A stretch of 64,000 bases of DNA from positions 124,001-188,000 of the forward strand of contig DIGF01000012.1 of assembly GCA_002419505.1 (NCBI GenBank), written 5' to 3'. How positions within the stretch are numbered: position 1 is the first letter of the stretch; each line of letters starts with the position of its first letter. The notes under the pieces are model-generated. The model had not been told where the DNA came from. It saw nothing but the letters and a program-made list of their open reading frames with translations, and searched no databases. This document shows positions 27,519-37,780 of the stretch, piece after piece. A program made the position numbers and the translations under genes. Source of the stretch: Caryophanales bacterium UBA5729 (GTDB lineage Bacteria; Bacillota_I; Bacilli_A; Izemoplasmatales; Hujiaoplasmataceae).

Positions 27519-28647
27519 TATACATTTCTCCCCTCAGATAGTTTATAACATCATAATATAACATAGGATCTTTTAATTTGAAAAGAAATGTTTTCTTTCC
27601 ATAATCAAATGATACTTCTTTTTTCTTTGTCAAAGTTAATCCAGTCAGTTTATCTAAATCAAAGACGTATTCTTTCATCTTGTTCTGAACAAAAAGTTGA
27701 TTATTAATAATCTCTAAATCCGCATATCCGAAATTTTTAGACTCATATTTTGTAGTATCAACTTCATACATCGTTCCTTCTGTATAAATTATTTCCTTCA
27801 CAATTTTAGGAAGTTGCTTCTTTTGTAATTTATCCCAATCAACCAGATTGTCAAACTCCAAACCGCTTATTAATGAAAAATCATCAAAATATGCTAAATG
27901 GCCGCAATCTTTACAGTAGATATCATTATTTTTCGTATAAATTGTTTGATGCTTCAAACATTTAGGACAAACATATATGAAATTTTCTAAACCTTGAGCC
28001 CGTTTTTTTGGTTTATACGGATATCTTCTTTCTCGATTCCAAGCAAAATCATTAAATTTTAAAGATTCCACCAATCGTTCATAGATTTCTTCTAAACTAT
28101 AATTGTCTAATTCTTCACCCTTAAATAAAGTTTTGAAATTAAGTTGAATTAATCCTCTATACGTATCTTTATCTCCCCATCTTGGAGAAGATAAATATGC
28201 GCCATTCGTTTTAATTATCACAATGTCTATCTTGAATTTTTTAAATAACTTAACTGTTGAAAAAGGGATTTCGCTTTGCTCGCCAAAAAAAGAGGAATTC
28301 CCTTCAGGGAACAGCATAATTCCTCTACCTTTTTGTACCACTCTCATCATTTCTCTAATCGTACTAACATCATTCTGACCTTTTCTTTTAGGAATAGAAT
28401 ATATTAGTTTTTGTAAAACAAAACGCATTTTTTTATTGACAAACATAAATGCATTAATTACTGGATAAGGATATTTTTTCAAAAAAACCGATGTATATAA
28501 CCCATCGTGTAAAGAACCATGATTTCCAATTAAAAAATATGGATCTGTTCTTTTAGGGTCAAAATCATCATAGTTAATTTCATATTTAAATTTGATTTTG
28601 TAAAACAAGTTATAAAGTGGTTTTAAAATTTTCTCTGTAATAAACAT
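27511..28647 (-). CDS. PlsC-like acyltransferase with zinc ribbon
   Basis: A 378-residue protein. The acyltransferase core has the HxxxxD motif as NHGSLHDG and the glycerophosphate-binding FPEGNSSFFG. Residues about 228-255 form a zinc ribbon (YVCPKCLKH...YCKDCGHL), and a strand-rich C-terminal domain follows. The first part would acylate lysophosphatidate or a related lipid. The ribbon fusion is unusual for a simple PlsC and suggests a different acceptor or a regulatory partner. Confidence 0.8.
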   Translation of the reverse strand: MFITEKILKPLYNLFYKIKFKYEINYDDFDPKRTDPYFLIGNHGSLHDGLYTSVFLKKYPYPVINAFMFVNKKMRFVLQKLIYSIPKRKGQNDVSTIREMMRVVQKGRGIMLFPEGNSSFFGEQSEIPFSTVKLFKKFKIDIVIIKTNGAYLSSPRWGDKDTYRGLIQLNFKTLFKGEELDNYSLEEIYERLVESLKFNDFAWNRERRYPYKPKKRAQGLENFIYVCPKCLKHQTIYTKNNDIYCKDCGHLAYFDDFSLISGLEFDNLVDWDKLQKKQLPKIVKEIIYTEGTMYEVDTTKYESKNFGYADLEIINNQLFVQNKMKEYVFDLDKLTGLTLTKKKEVSFDYGKKTFLFKLKDPMLYYDVINYLRGEMYNG

Positions 28648-28743
28648 TTAATCACAACCTTGTATGAAATTATATCATATTTTATTAAAATTTCTAATCG
28701 TTTATTAAAATTATGAATAATTACATTATTTAGCTAAATATTC

Positions 28744-29523
28744 TTAGATATAGATAGATTCGCTTGATGAAATTAAAATACAGTTTTCACCAAACTCCTC
28801 TAAAAATAATTCTGCAGCTAACTCACCAGTACAATGTAATGGTATAACATTAAAAACTCCCAAAAGTTTCAATTGATCAATTATTTTAAGAATTTCTTTT
28901 TCAGAATCATTCAATAGATGCATCCCTGCAACTACATTTTTTATCCTCAGGTGGGGAAAACATTCCTTTGCTTTCCTTATTCCTTCTACAATACCAAAAT
29001 GAGAACAACCTAGGAAAAGCGTCAAATCATTGTTCTCTTGAATAGCTAAAATTATTTCATCATGAAAATCATCAACTATATTTTTTTTCTCATCTAAAAA
29101 GAAATTTTCATTCTTCTTATCAGTCTTAATATTCGCTAAAACAAATATATTAGAAGCTATTTCCTGATCAGCTTTAATTAGGTTGAAATTTCTCCTATTC
29201 ACATTGATTGCGTCATTGCTGATGCCATTAAAATAATAAATACCATCTTTATTTTTATATTTGGGTTTTATTGCGTCTTCATGTAAAAAAATTGGAATAT
29301 CTTTACTTAAGTATCTTAATCCATTTCCGTGATCATAATGTCCATGGCTTATAACAACCAAATCCAACTCTTCTTCTCTAATCTCTAATTTTTCCATTTT
29401 AACTAAAAAATTATTTGTCTGAGCAGTATCAAATAATATCTTTTTTCCAGAAGCTTCAATATAAATTGATAATCCATGCTCTTTTTCATCAATAAAATCA
29501 TCCACTAAAACATTAATTTTCAT
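28744..29523 (-). CDS. MBL-fold metallo-hydrolase
   Basis: A 259-residue enzyme of the metallo-beta-lactamase fold. The metal motif is VISHGHYDHGNGL, and a second His is in LGCSHFGIVEG. The C-terminal PLHCTGE region completes the site. It resembles the group annotated as dihydropterin ribofuranosyl-aminobenzene phosphate synthase homologues. It is transcribed alone. Substrate is unknown. Confidence 0.85.
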   Translation of the reverse strand: MKINVLVDDFIDEKEHGLSIYIEASGKKILFDTAQTNNFLVKMEKLEIREEELDLVVISHGHYDHGNGLRYLSKDIPIFLHEDAIKPKYKNKDGIYYFNGISNDAINVNRRNFNLIKADQEIASNIFVLANIKTDKKNENFFLDEKKNIVDDFHDEIILAIQENNDLTLFLGCSHFGIVEGIRKAKECFPHLRIKNVVAGMHLLNDSEKEILKIIDQLKLLGVFNVIPLHCTGELAAELFLEEFGENCILISSSESIYI

Positions 29524-29591
29524 TTATCTAATATCCTTCCTTATAATAACAATAATATTACCTTATTATTTATAAGTCAATGAAACAAAAA

Positions 29592-29625
29592 AAACAGAAA
29601 CTACTTTGACAAATAGTTTCTGTTT
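29592..29625 (-). terminator. Terminator after the large lipoprotein gene
   Basis: AAACAGAAACTA and TAGTTTCTGTTT are perfect 12-base arms around a ten-base loop with A-run to the left. Confidence 0.8.
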
Positions 29626-29659
29626 ATAAAATTTAATTTGTAAGTATTTTTAAGTTTTA

Positions 29660-31843
29660 TTATGACATCATTAGCATTTCGCTAATTTCATTCATAATTT
29701 CTTCGATTCTTAATCTGTTAGCTTCTGTTAAATTAGCTGGATCAAATGCAGCTACTTCTGCAGATACTGTTTCTATGTAATCTAAAACATCTTCGATTTG
29801 ATCAATAAAACCACTTGGCAACATCAAATCAGCAAAAACTTCATTTTCTAATAGAATAACAATTTCTGCCAAAATATTGTCAATATATCCGCGATTTTGA
29901 GTAGTAACCAACTCATCATAGACACCAAACATAAATGCAAAATTCCAATGCATTTGATAATCATAAAAATATCTTCCATCGCTATTTTCATAAGCAGCTT
30001 CATATAAAGCAGCATAATCTAGGAGAACATCTTCATTATCTAAATAAGCAAATATGCTTTGAATTAAGCCATATTGTTCTGTAGATGTGTTTTCAATAAA
30101 TGTTTTTATTGCATTTACTAAATCTTCAATTTCTACTTCTGATTCTTCCATTTCATAAGCAAGGCCAACAAATGCAGCCTGTAAAATATAATCAACTAAG
30201 AAAGATCTCACTTCTTCAAATTCTTCTTGAGATATTTGACTCACAACTGAATTTACAAGATAGACTACTTCGTTAACAATCTTAAAATTATAAAGTGTCA
30301 TATTGAAATCATATTCATCATAGTTTTCCCAATAGTTATTAGTACTATAGAAATCATCTTCATATTCTTGCATTTCAGCTACTAATAACAGAATTGCACC
30401 TTCAGAAGCGACAAAAGCATCTAAAACATTATCAAAAGCATCACTGAAAATCGCATCTAATGCCATCATTCTTGCAAATGTCATTAATGAAAGATCCAAA
30501 GGCATATCATTTCCGATTGCTTCTTCTAAACTATCCATGTACTGATTAAACATAGCTTCTTTTTCTTGTTCTGTGTAAACGTCTTTAATATCATCTAGTA
30601 AATCTTGATTCTCTTCTTTAAAATTATCAAAATAAGTAATCATTAAGATTGCTAATTCAGCTTGCATTCTATATTCAGAAACATCTGAACCAGCTATACT
30701 TTTTAATTCTACGAAGAATTCACGATCAAAATTATCTATGAAATTAATATACGCTGAAAAACTTAACAATAAAGTTGCAGATGCTTTTTCAGGAGTTTGA
30801 AGATCACCAACTACAATACCTTCCATATTTTCTAAAATTGCAGAAAGTGAGTAAAGCGTTTGAATAACAAGCGTAACTTCTTGTTGAGATGGCATTGTTT
30901 CGCGTAGGATATTAACAAGCTCTTCTTTAATAAGAACAACTTCATCAACATTCATATCTTGCGGGCCATCAGTTTCTGTCAAATTAGTAATATATTGTAC
31001 TAAATCTTGAGAAATCATAGCTTGAAACTCCATGACATAATCAACTACTACAAGAATTGTTTTAATAACCTCTTCAGGAGAATCAGTTAATAAAGCTTTT
31101 AGTTCTTCAAGAGCAAGTATTTCTCTTTCAGCATCATCAATTCTATCTTGATAATATTCTTGATCCCAATAGTAAGGTGAACTATTCTTTTGCATTTGAT
31201 ACCATAAGATATCATCTTCTAGGTTTTCAATTTGTTCATCAATTAATCCCGGTAAAACATGTAAAACTAAAGCTGAAATCAAAGCTTCAGGGAGAACAAC
31301 TTCTCCCATCATAGCATCTAGAGCTGTAAAAAACCCTTCGAAACTATTTACTTCATCCATGTCTTCGTTGAATTGTTCGGCAGCTGTCATCATAGCTTCA
31401 AATTCAGCAGCTAACATTCCTTTGTTTACTAGCTCTTCAGCAAAAGCATCTCCGAAAGGCATAATGCTATCAGAAACAGCAAGTTTCATAGCCTCTACTT
31501 CCTGCTCTTTATTAGCAATATAAGCGATAGAAGTACTTTCAACTGAATCTTGCATTCCTTTTGGTGCTTTGGTAACTACTGTGAAAATGAATCTGTCTCC
31601 AGTTAATTTTGAGAAGTCGTATGAGTTAGTTTTTACACTCGCAACTTCTTCGCCATTATTGTAAACATAATATCCAGCAGCTTTTTCTACTGCATCCCAA
31701 CTCAAAACATTACCCTCTATGGCTAAATTCGTTGGAAATGCAATTTGCTCATCATAATTAATGTCGATTGTAGTGCTACCATTACATGCAGCAAAACCAA
31801 CTAAAGCAAATAACATAAAAATTAAAATCAGTATTTTTTTCAT
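29660..31843 (-). CDS. Large acidic predicted lipoprotein
   Basis: A 727-residue protein. The signal MKKILILIFMLFALVGFAAC ends at the lipidated Cys. A fibronectin-III-like strand domain follows (about 30-105, with GNVLSWDAVEKAAGYYVY). The rest is long, very acidic and helical, with many Glu/Asp-rich repeats of helix pairs but no recognised domain. It would be displayed on the outer membrane face. The ABC/FtsX genes upstream on the same strand, 150 bp away, could be involved in its trafficking; this is only a contextual guess. Confidence 0.7.
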   Translation of the reverse strand: MKKILILIFMLFALVGFAACNGSTTIDINYDEQIAFPTNLAIEGNVLSWDAVEKAAGYYVYNNGEEVASVKTNSYDFSKLTGDRFIFTVVTKAPKGMQDSVESTSIAYIANKEQEVEAMKLAVSDSIMPFGDAFAEELVNKGMLAAEFEAMMTAAEQFNEDMDEVNSFEGFFTALDAMMGEVVLPEALISALVLHVLPGLIDEQIENLEDDILWYQMQKNSSPYYWDQEYYQDRIDDAEREILALEELKALLTDSPEEVIKTILVVVDYVMEFQAMISQDLVQYITNLTETDGPQDMNVDEVVLIKEELVNILRETMPSQQEVTLVIQTLYSLSAILENMEGIVVGDLQTPEKASATLLLSFSAYINFIDNFDREFFVELKSIAGSDVSEYRMQAELAILMITYFDNFKEENQDLLDDIKDVYTEQEKEAMFNQYMDSLEEAIGNDMPLDLSLMTFARMMALDAIFSDAFDNVLDAFVASEGAILLLVAEMQEYEDDFYSTNNYWENYDEYDFNMTLYNFKIVNEVVYLVNSVVSQISQEEFEEVRSFLVDYILQAAFVGLAYEMEESEVEIEDLVNAIKTFIENTSTEQYGLIQSIFAYLDNEDVLLDYAALYEAAYENSDGRYFYDYQMHWNFAFMFGVYDELVTTQNRGYIDNILAEIVILLENEVFADLMLPSGFIDQIEDVLDYIETVSAEVAAFDPANLTEANRLRIEEIMNEISEMLMMS

Positions 31844-31996
31844 TTTCTCCTCCTTATTTTATAATATCAATAGAATCTAAACTTAGTTTAGAAACGATAC
31901 TATCATAGTATATATTATATTACTTTCTTAAAAAAATACAAATAGATGGCTAAAAATAAATAAATTTTTACATAATTATGGATAAATTATGCTATT

Positions 31997-34438
31997 TTAA
32001 TATGATTTTATCTCTAAACTTACTTCTACTTTCTTAACCAATATATAGTAATAAATATAGCTAAAAATCAAACTAATTATTATAGCAGCATAAGCTATTG
32101 TTATCGATATTGGATTTGCTGATAATTCTTTATAATAATCGAAAAACAACAAAACATAGCGTAAATATTTAGATAAAATTAAAATCTCTAGCATGCCAAT
32201 AGATAATAAAACTAAAACAATTACTCCCAATTCTTTAACTAAATTAGTTAAATTCATTTTATCACTTACTCCCAGCACTTTTATTTTTGCATAATCATTT
32301 TTTAACGAATAAAATTTTAACATTGTATTATTAAAAACAACAAAAATAAAACTAAAAATGATAAATACTGTTATAACCGTAAATAACGCTAAAACATTTC
32401 TCGCTAAGTCTAGTGATGTCTCTAACTGTGCTTGAGCATCGACAACATAGTACATTTTAGGGCTGTAATTTCTTATCAAACTTTCCATAGTTACGCTTGG
32501 ATTATCAGAATTAATAATGATAGAATTATATTTTAAATCTAGTTCAAATATTTTTTCGTGTAAATTTGAATATATAAAATGATCATAATTAGTATCGATA
32601 AAACCCGCAATAATAAAATTAATGTTTTTTAGTTCTGGTGATAAATCTATACTGATAACATCGCCTATATTCTTTCCATAGACTTGATTATATGATTTCG
32701 GCAAAATTAAGTAAGGATGTTCGCTGTTTCGATATTCTTCAGCCACTAAATCTAATTTATAATCAAAATAATCATAATAATTTTCAATATCTAATGAGAC
32801 AAAGTTCCTTATTAAAATCCTTTTTTCATTAGTGATATTAACTATTATATCTTTAAACACTAAAGCAGGACTTGCTTGTTCAATTTCATATGCATAAAGA
32901 TCAGTAAGAAGATCGGGATTATAATCGTTGATATTGATCATCAGTAAATCAAATTTATTATCACTCTGTACAAGCCTAATTTCCTTTGCAATAAACATTC
33001 TAACTGTAACCATAATCGCAACAACTATCAGTGCTAAAAATATAACGATGAGTGATTGATGTAAATTTTTATTATTATTCATATATTTACAATTAAATAA
33101 AGAAAATGTTGTTTTATTCTTTCCAAAGAATTTCACCAATAGTTTTAGTGCTAGAACCAATACGCTCAAACTCAAATAAATTGATAACAACACTATCAAA
33201 AGTGAGTTAATTTTTAAGGTAAATGGTTTTAAAAAAACAATTGTCAATAAAATTACAAAAATCATTATTAATAAATAATAGTTTACTTTCCCCAAAGCAT
33301 AACGCTTGTCGCGTATTTTAGATATGACATTTTCTTGATAGTGTTTTCTTAATAACAACCAATTTTTAACTATTATCATACCAACTATAATTATTAAAGT
33401 CCCCAAGATGACAAGTGGATTTATCCAGATAATATCTTTAACACCGTAAAAACTAGCGCCGATTGTTATAACAGAATGAGCTATTATAAACCCGAAAATA
33501 AAACTTATAAAAATATAGAACAACCATTGATAAAAACAAACTCTATATCCCATTTTTCCATTGTCACCCAAGGTTTCGAAAACCCCAATTTCATAAAATA
33601 TGTCCCTTAATACAATCATAAATAGTGAATTAAGCATGATTAACAAAGATATAAGCACGATAATACCAGCAACAACAATCATTGATGTATACTCCGATAC
33701 TATTCCATCAATTTTTTCTTCATCAACTACAAGATTGATAGTATAATTTTGGTAATTTGGATCAGACTTTAATTTTTCGTATGTTTCTTCAATATTACTA
33801 GTTCTTAAATAGACTATATTCCCAAAATTATTTAAATAATTCAGAGAATAAAGTTTTTCAAAAATTTCCATTTTATTAACAAAAAAACTATCTCCTGAAA
33901 AAGATCTACTATCCGTTATTATATCCTTTACATAAAACTCTAGTTCGTATTCCAATATATATATTTTTAAACTATCTCCAACGGATAATTGATGTTTTTT
34001 TGCGTAACTCTCGGTGATTATTGTCTCATTATTTTTTATTTCAACATCAATGTCCAAAAAGATTTCAAATTCATGAGGTAAAGCTGAAAACATTTTAGAA
34101 TAGTAAATTTCATTATCATGTTCAGTTAAAACCTGTAAATTAAAGAATGCCAATGCATAATGAATTTCATCATAATTTTCCACTAAAGATCTCTTGTTTA
34201 TAAATCTTGCAGGTGAATACTCATCATACGAAATAATTATATCGCTTGCGGGGTATCTGCCTATTGCTTCTTTAGTGAAAACATCCTTATATATAGACCT
34301 AATTCCTGCCATTAGCATAAAAATAGCAAAAATAAGTGATAACGTAATTATTATCACCATTGTGGTCTTTTTATTTACCATTAAGTTTCTTTTTGCTATT
34401 AAAAAACTAAAACTATTCTTTGTCAACAAATTCACCAT
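31997..34438 (-). CDS. FtsX-like ABC permease
   Basis: About 813 residues. Membrane segments occur near the N-terminus (about 25-45), as clusters near residues 255-345 and 385-430, and at 460-480. A final trio lies in the last 120 residues. This is the double-FtsX/MacB architecture with two extracytoplasmic domains. The partner ATPase is encoded upstream and overlaps it by 26 bp. Such systems work in lipoprotein release, peptide resistance or envelope remodelling. The ATG after an alternative TTG was chosen as start; no strong ribosome site is visible, suggesting coupled translation. Confidence 0.85.
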   Translation of the reverse strand: MVNLLTKNSFSFLIAKRNLMVNKKTTMVIIITLSLIFAIFMLMAGIRSIYKDVFTKEAIGRYPASDIIISYDEYSPARFINKRSLVENYDEIHYALAFFNLQVLTEHDNEIYYSKMFSALPHEFEIFLDIDVEIKNNETIITESYAKKHQLSVGDSLKIYILEYELEFYVKDIITDSRSFSGDSFFVNKMEIFEKLYSLNYLNNFGNIVYLRTSNIEETYEKLKSDPNYQNYTINLVVDEEKIDGIVSEYTSMIVVAGIIVLISLLIMLNSLFMIVLRDIFYEIGVFETLGDNGKMGYRVCFYQWLFYIFISFIFGFIIAHSVITIGASFYGVKDIIWINPLVILGTLIIIVGMIIVKNWLLLRKHYQENVISKIRDKRYALGKVNYYLLIMIFVILLTIVFLKPFTLKINSLLIVLLSIYLSLSVLVLALKLLVKFFGKNKTTFSLFNCKYMNNNKNLHQSLIVIFLALIVVAIMVTVRMFIAKEIRLVQSDNKFDLLMININDYNPDLLTDLYAYEIEQASPALVFKDIIVNITNEKRILIRNFVSLDIENYYDYFDYKLDLVAEEYRNSEHPYLILPKSYNQVYGKNIGDVISIDLSPELKNINFIIAGFIDTNYDHFIYSNLHEKIFELDLKYNSIIINSDNPSVTMESLIRNYSPKMYYVVDAQAQLETSLDLARNVLALFTVITVFIIFSFIFVVFNNTMLKFYSLKNDYAKIKVLGVSDKMNLTNLVKELGVIVLVLLSIGMLEILILSKYLRYVLLFFDYYKELSANPISITIAYAAIIISLIFSYIYYYILVKKVEVSLEIKSY

Positions 34439-35081
34439 CAATCAAATTAATTTGTTTGTTACAATATTTGAGATAATCATCATTATGAGTAACCAGTATT
34501 ATAGTTATTTGTTTTTCTTCATTTAGTCGTTTTAAAAGATTCATAATCTCAGCACCTTTTTTTTGATCTAAATTTCCTGTGGGTTCATCTGCAAAAATGA
34601 TTTCAGGGTTATTAACTAAAGCCCGAGCTATTGCAACTCTCTGCTGCATACCTCCAGACAATTGATTCGGATAATAATCTTTGTATTCCCACATACCGAC
34701 TAGCTTCAGCAACTCTTCAATTTTTTCTTCATTTACTTCGTTGGCAATAACATTAGCTAACAAAATATTCTCATAGGCAGTTAAATTAGGAATTAAGTTA
34801 TAAAACTGAAAAACAAAACCCAGACTACCTCTTCTTAAATTAGATATTTTTTTATCACTAAAAAGCGAAATATTTTCTCCATTTAAAAATATCTCCCCAC
34901 TATCAATGTTTTCAAGCGAACTTAGGCAATATAAAAGCGTTGTTTTACCAGAGCCTGAAGGTCCAACAATACCTAAAAAATCTCCTTTATTTACTCCTAG
35001 AGAAATATCCTTTAAAACTTGTGTTTTCAATTGTCCTTGAAAATATGATTTATTCAGGTTTTTAACTTCTAAGACTTTCAT
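34413..35081 (-). CDS. ABC ATPase (LolD/MacB type)
   Basis: A 222-residue nucleotide-binding subunit. Walker A is GPSGSGKTT, the Q-loop is FVFQFYNLIPNLTAYENI, the signature is LSGGMQQR, Walker B is IIFADEPTGNLD and the H-loop is ILVTHND. The insert and Q-loop region are typical for LolD/MacB/FtsE-like ATPases that drive FtsX permeases by mechanotransmission. Its 3' end encodes the start of the permease in another frame. Confidence 0.92.
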   Translation of the reverse strand: MKVLEVKNLNKSYFQGQLKTQVLKDISLGVNKGDFLGIVGPSGSGKTTLLYCLSSLENIDSGEIFLNGENISLFSDKKISNLRRGSLGFVFQFYNLIPNLTAYENILLANVIANEVNEEKIEELLKLVGMWEYKDYYPNQLSGGMQQRVAIARALVNNPEIIFADEPTGNLDQKKGAEIMNLLKRLNEEKQITIILVTHNDDYLKYCNKQINLIDGEFVDKE

Positions 35082-35152
35082 TTTATCACTTACCCATTCT
35101 TAATGATAAGTAAATAATATCATTATAAGCTCTTATTTTCAACGCCAAAGAA

Positions 35153-35175
35153 AAAACCCAATCAAATTGGGTTTT
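35153..35175 (-). terminator. Terminator after the small membrane protein gene
   Basis: AAAACCCAAT and ATTGGGTTTT flank three bases, with A-rich sequence to the left giving a U-tail on the minus strand. Confidence 0.8.
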
Positions 35176-35177
35176 CG

Positions 35178-35660
35178 TTAATTCTTTATTTTACACTTAA
35201 CGTGATTTGTTTCATATTTTAGCCAGAAAAAACCTAGTACAAGTAATAACAACGCTAAAAGCTTATAAGGCAATCCGGCTAATGGCAGTACTGCAACAGC
35301 AAAAGTAATACCTACAGTTGAAAAAAATGCTATTACACATGGCGTACATCCATAAGTTAACATTCCGAAGACAACTGCAAAACCTGACATAAAAGATCCT
35401 TTTCCCTCTTTGCCAGTTAACTTGACTAAAGCTGTAGATATATTCCACATAAAAGCACTAATAAAAGCCATAATTACATTTAATATTATATTGCTAGCAA
35501 CCAACAAAACCCCGTATTGATTAATCATTTCGCTGTAACCAATATTAAGTTGATCTAATAAAGTATACAGTCCGATAAAAATTAAAAAAACTATTATTCC
35601 TTGAATAATATATCTTCTTTCTTTTTGCATTGACATAATTATTGTAAACACACTCATCAC
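35178..35660 (-). CDS. Small polytopic membrane protein with a CTPC motif
   Basis: A 160-residue protein with about four membrane segments (about 17-37, 48-75, 88-125 and 130-148). The third contains YGCTPCVIAFFSTVG, a CxxC pair within a membrane helix that could be redox-active or bind metal. I cannot name the family. It has its own terminator and lies just upstream of the ABC/FtsX operon and downstream of the iron-sulfur MinD genes. Confidence 0.65.
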   Translation of the reverse strand: MMSVFTIIMSMQKERRYIIQGIIVFLIFIGLYTLLDQLNIGYSEMINQYGVLLVASNIILNVIMAFISAFMWNISTALVKLTGKEGKGSFMSGFAVVFGMLTYGCTPCVIAFFSTVGITFAVAVLPLAGLPYKLLALLLLVLGFFWLKYETNHVKCKIKN

Positions 35661-35717
35661 CTACTTAGTTATTAACAAAATTATAACATAAAAAGCAAAA
35701 GCGATTGAATGATTTGC

Positions 35718-36575
35718 TTAAGTAATAATCTTTAGGGTATTATCAAATACATTCTTTATTTCTTTAAAGGATTTCGAATTATTAGGCAAGGTTTCTCCTT
35801 TATTAACATAATGGATAATTTCTTTATCATAACTGATTTTTCCAACAAAATCATAATTATTCTCCTTAACATAATCAATGATTTGGTTAGTCAACTTTTG
35901 ATTTAAATCATGCTTGTTAACACAAACTGCTATTTTTAAATGAAAACTATAGGCTGTTTTAATTATTCTTTTTAAATCTGAAATTCCGGAAACCGAAGGT
36001 TCAGCAACCAACAAAACTAGATCAACGCCAGACATGGAAGCTATAACCGGACAACCAATGCCAGGAGGACCATCGATAATAACTAAGTCATCTTCTAAAA
36101 TTTCATCTTGAATTTTCTTTTTCACCTTTGTTACTAATAAACCTGAATTCCCACTACCCATATTTAACTCAGCGGTAGCAAAAACTTTATCTGTTCTATA
36201 AAAATTTATTTCTCCATCCTTTGATTTCACAAAATTTATCGCGTTTACGGGACAAATATGTTCACACACACCGCAGCCTTCACACAAATATTTATTAACA
36301 ATATATTGATTGTTCACAATAGAAATCGCATCAAAGCGACAATGCTCTTTGCAAAAACCACAACTTACACATATATTCTGATCGATTTCAACTTTATCTA
36401 AACCATAGTAGTTTCCGCGGTTTTTAAGAGTTTTAACCTTGGATACTAAATGCAGATTCGGCGCTTCAACATCACAATCCGCAAAAACTCTAGCGTTAGA
36501 AATATTAATAAAATTACTGGCGATAGTAGTTTTTCCAGTTCCGCCTTTACCACTAAGAATTAAAATTTTTTTCAT
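35718..36575 (-). CDS. MinD-family ATPase with ferredoxin insertion, copy 1
   Basis: A 285-residue P-loop ATPase. The deviant Walker A is SGKGGTGKTTIAS. A two-[4Fe-4S] ferredoxin domain is inserted at about 62-112 (CVSCGFCKEHCRF and CEGCGVCEHICPV). Walker B-like IIDGPPGIGCP follows. The order is that of Mrp/MinD proteins found in pairs in anaerobes next to NifX-like proteins, where they are thought to serve iron-sulfur or cofactor assembly. The ATG overlaps the stop of copy 2. Confidence 0.9.
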   Translation of the reverse strand: MKKILILSGKGGTGKTTIASNFINISNARVFADCDVEAPNLHLVSKVKTLKNRGNYYGLDKVEIDQNICVSCGFCKEHCRFDAISIVNNQYIVNKYLCEGCGVCEHICPVNAINFVKSKDGEINFYRTDKVFATAELNMGSGNSGLLVTKVKKKIQDEILEDDLVIIDGPPGIGCPVIASMSGVDLVLLVAEPSVSGISDLKRIIKTAYSFHLKIAVCVNKHDLNQKLTNQIIDYVKENNYDFVGKISYDKEIIHYVNKGETLPNNSKSFKEIKNVFDNTLKIIT

Positions 36576-37399
36576 ATCTCATCACCATAAATCTTTTTTG
36601 AAATTTCTTCAAAATAGGATTGATATTTAATATTCTTAACAATAATTTCTCCATTTGAATTTAACAAACCCATACTTTTATCGAAAGGGATTTTTGTTAA
36701 TATAGGAATATCATTTTTATTAGCATAATTTTCAATCATCATAGAATCATCGGCTTTATTAATAACAATACCTGATTTTTTATTAAAAACTTTAGTTAGA
36801 TTATGAACCATTTCCAAATTATGTAAACCGAAAATTGTTGGTTCAGCAACCAATATACAAAAATCAGCATCTCTAATGCTTTCCATGACACTACATCCAT
36901 TACCGGGAGGACAGTCAATAATTACATTTTCTTTAATGCTTTTTGATTTTTCAATTATTTTGCTTATTATTTTAACTCCAGTTTCTTCCTTAATATTGAG
37001 AATACCTGAAATTATTTTGTGACCTTCATATTCAGCTTGCTTAACTATCCCAATAACTTTCTTTGTTTCAGTAATAGCATTTTCTGGACAAACTAACTTG
37101 CAGCCTCCACAAGAATGACATAACTGCGGAAACAGCCTAACTTTGTCTAAAATTAAAGCTAAAGCATTGAAACGGCAAAAATCTGCACATTTACCGCATA
37201 GTTTACACTTATTATGATCAATAAAAGGTATATCTACTTCAACAACCTCTTCATTATATTCTGCAACAAAATATTCCTGTCCGTTAGGTTCTTCTACATC
37301 GCAGTCTAAATAGGCAGAATTTTTTAGATAATAGGCAAGGTTTACAGAAATAAACGTTTTTCCAACCCCGCCTTTTCCACTTAAAACCGCTACTACCAA
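36572..37399 (-). CDS. MinD-family ATPase with ferredoxin insertion, copy 2
   Basis: A 275-residue paralogue of the downstream gene. It has LSGKGGVGKTFISVN at the N-terminus, ferredoxin cysteines in CKLCGKCADFCRF and CHSCGGCKLVCPE, and VIIDCPPGNGC as the Walker B-like segment. The start is probably TTG, with GAGGAG upstream. The two ATPases may form a heterodimer. The NifX-like gene ends one base upstream, showing a tight operon. Confidence 0.9.
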   Translation of the reverse strand: MVVAVLSGKGGVGKTFISVNLAYYLKNSAYLDCDVEEPNGQEYFVAEYNEEVVEVDIPFIDHNKCKLCGKCADFCRFNALALILDKVRLFPQLCHSCGGCKLVCPENAITETKKVIGIVKQAEYEGHKIISGILNIKEETGVKIISKIIEKSKSIKENVIIDCPPGNGCSVMESIRDADFCILVAEPTIFGLHNLEMVHNLTKVFNKKSGIVINKADDSMMIENYANKNDIPILTKIPFDKSMGLLNSNGEIIVKNIKYQSYFEEISKKIYGDEI

Positions 37400-37400
37400 T

Positions 37401-37730
37401 TTAAAATAACTCCTCTAGTTCGCCACTGAAAAAACTTTCGATATTATCTTTTACAATTTTATCTGTGGATTTGTATATTTTTAACTTCCCTTTTAATAAA
37501 TCGAAAGACTTATCTCCAACTCGAGGCGTAATCAGCACATCAGCTTTGTGATTTAGAATAAATTCAGCAGTTTTAATTCCCACACCATGAGGATTGTCAA
37601 GATGCTCGTTGATATATACCTCTCCAGTTTTTTTGTCACTATCATAAACATAGAAAAAATTAGCTCTTCCTAAATTATCTGATATAAAAGATTTTTCTCC
37701 GCTTGTTTTAGTTGGTAATATAATTATCAT
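37401..37730 (-). CDS. NifX/NifB-type dinitrogenase cofactor-binding family protein
   Basis: A 109-residue protein of the family that binds iron-molybdenum cofactor precursors, defined by LPTKTSGEKSFISDNLGRAN and the DKKTGEVYINEHLDNPHGVG region. No nitrogenase genes are present, and in many anaerobes this family accompanies ferredoxin-MinD pairs with an undetermined role. A 28-bp palindrome separates it from the DUF5320 gene upstream. Confidence 0.85.
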   Translation of the reverse strand: MIIILPTKTSGEKSFISDNLGRANFFYVYDSDKKTGEVYINEHLDNPHGVGIKTAEFILNHKADVLITPRVGDKSFDLLKGKLKIYKSTDKIVKDNIESFFSGELEELF

Positions 37731-37749
37731 AATTTCTCTCCTTTAAACT

Positions 37750-37777
37750 GTAATAAGCGACAATTGTCGCTTATTAC
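37750..37777. repeat. Perfect 28-bp palindrome in the MinD/NifX operon
   Basis: GTAATAAGCGACAA is followed immediately by its exact inverse complement. No U-run follows on the minus strand. It lies 3 bases after the DUF5320 stop and 20 bases before the NifX-like start. It may act as an mRNA processing or stability element or as a binding site for a dimeric regulator. Confidence 0.65.
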
Positions 37778-37780
37778 TTA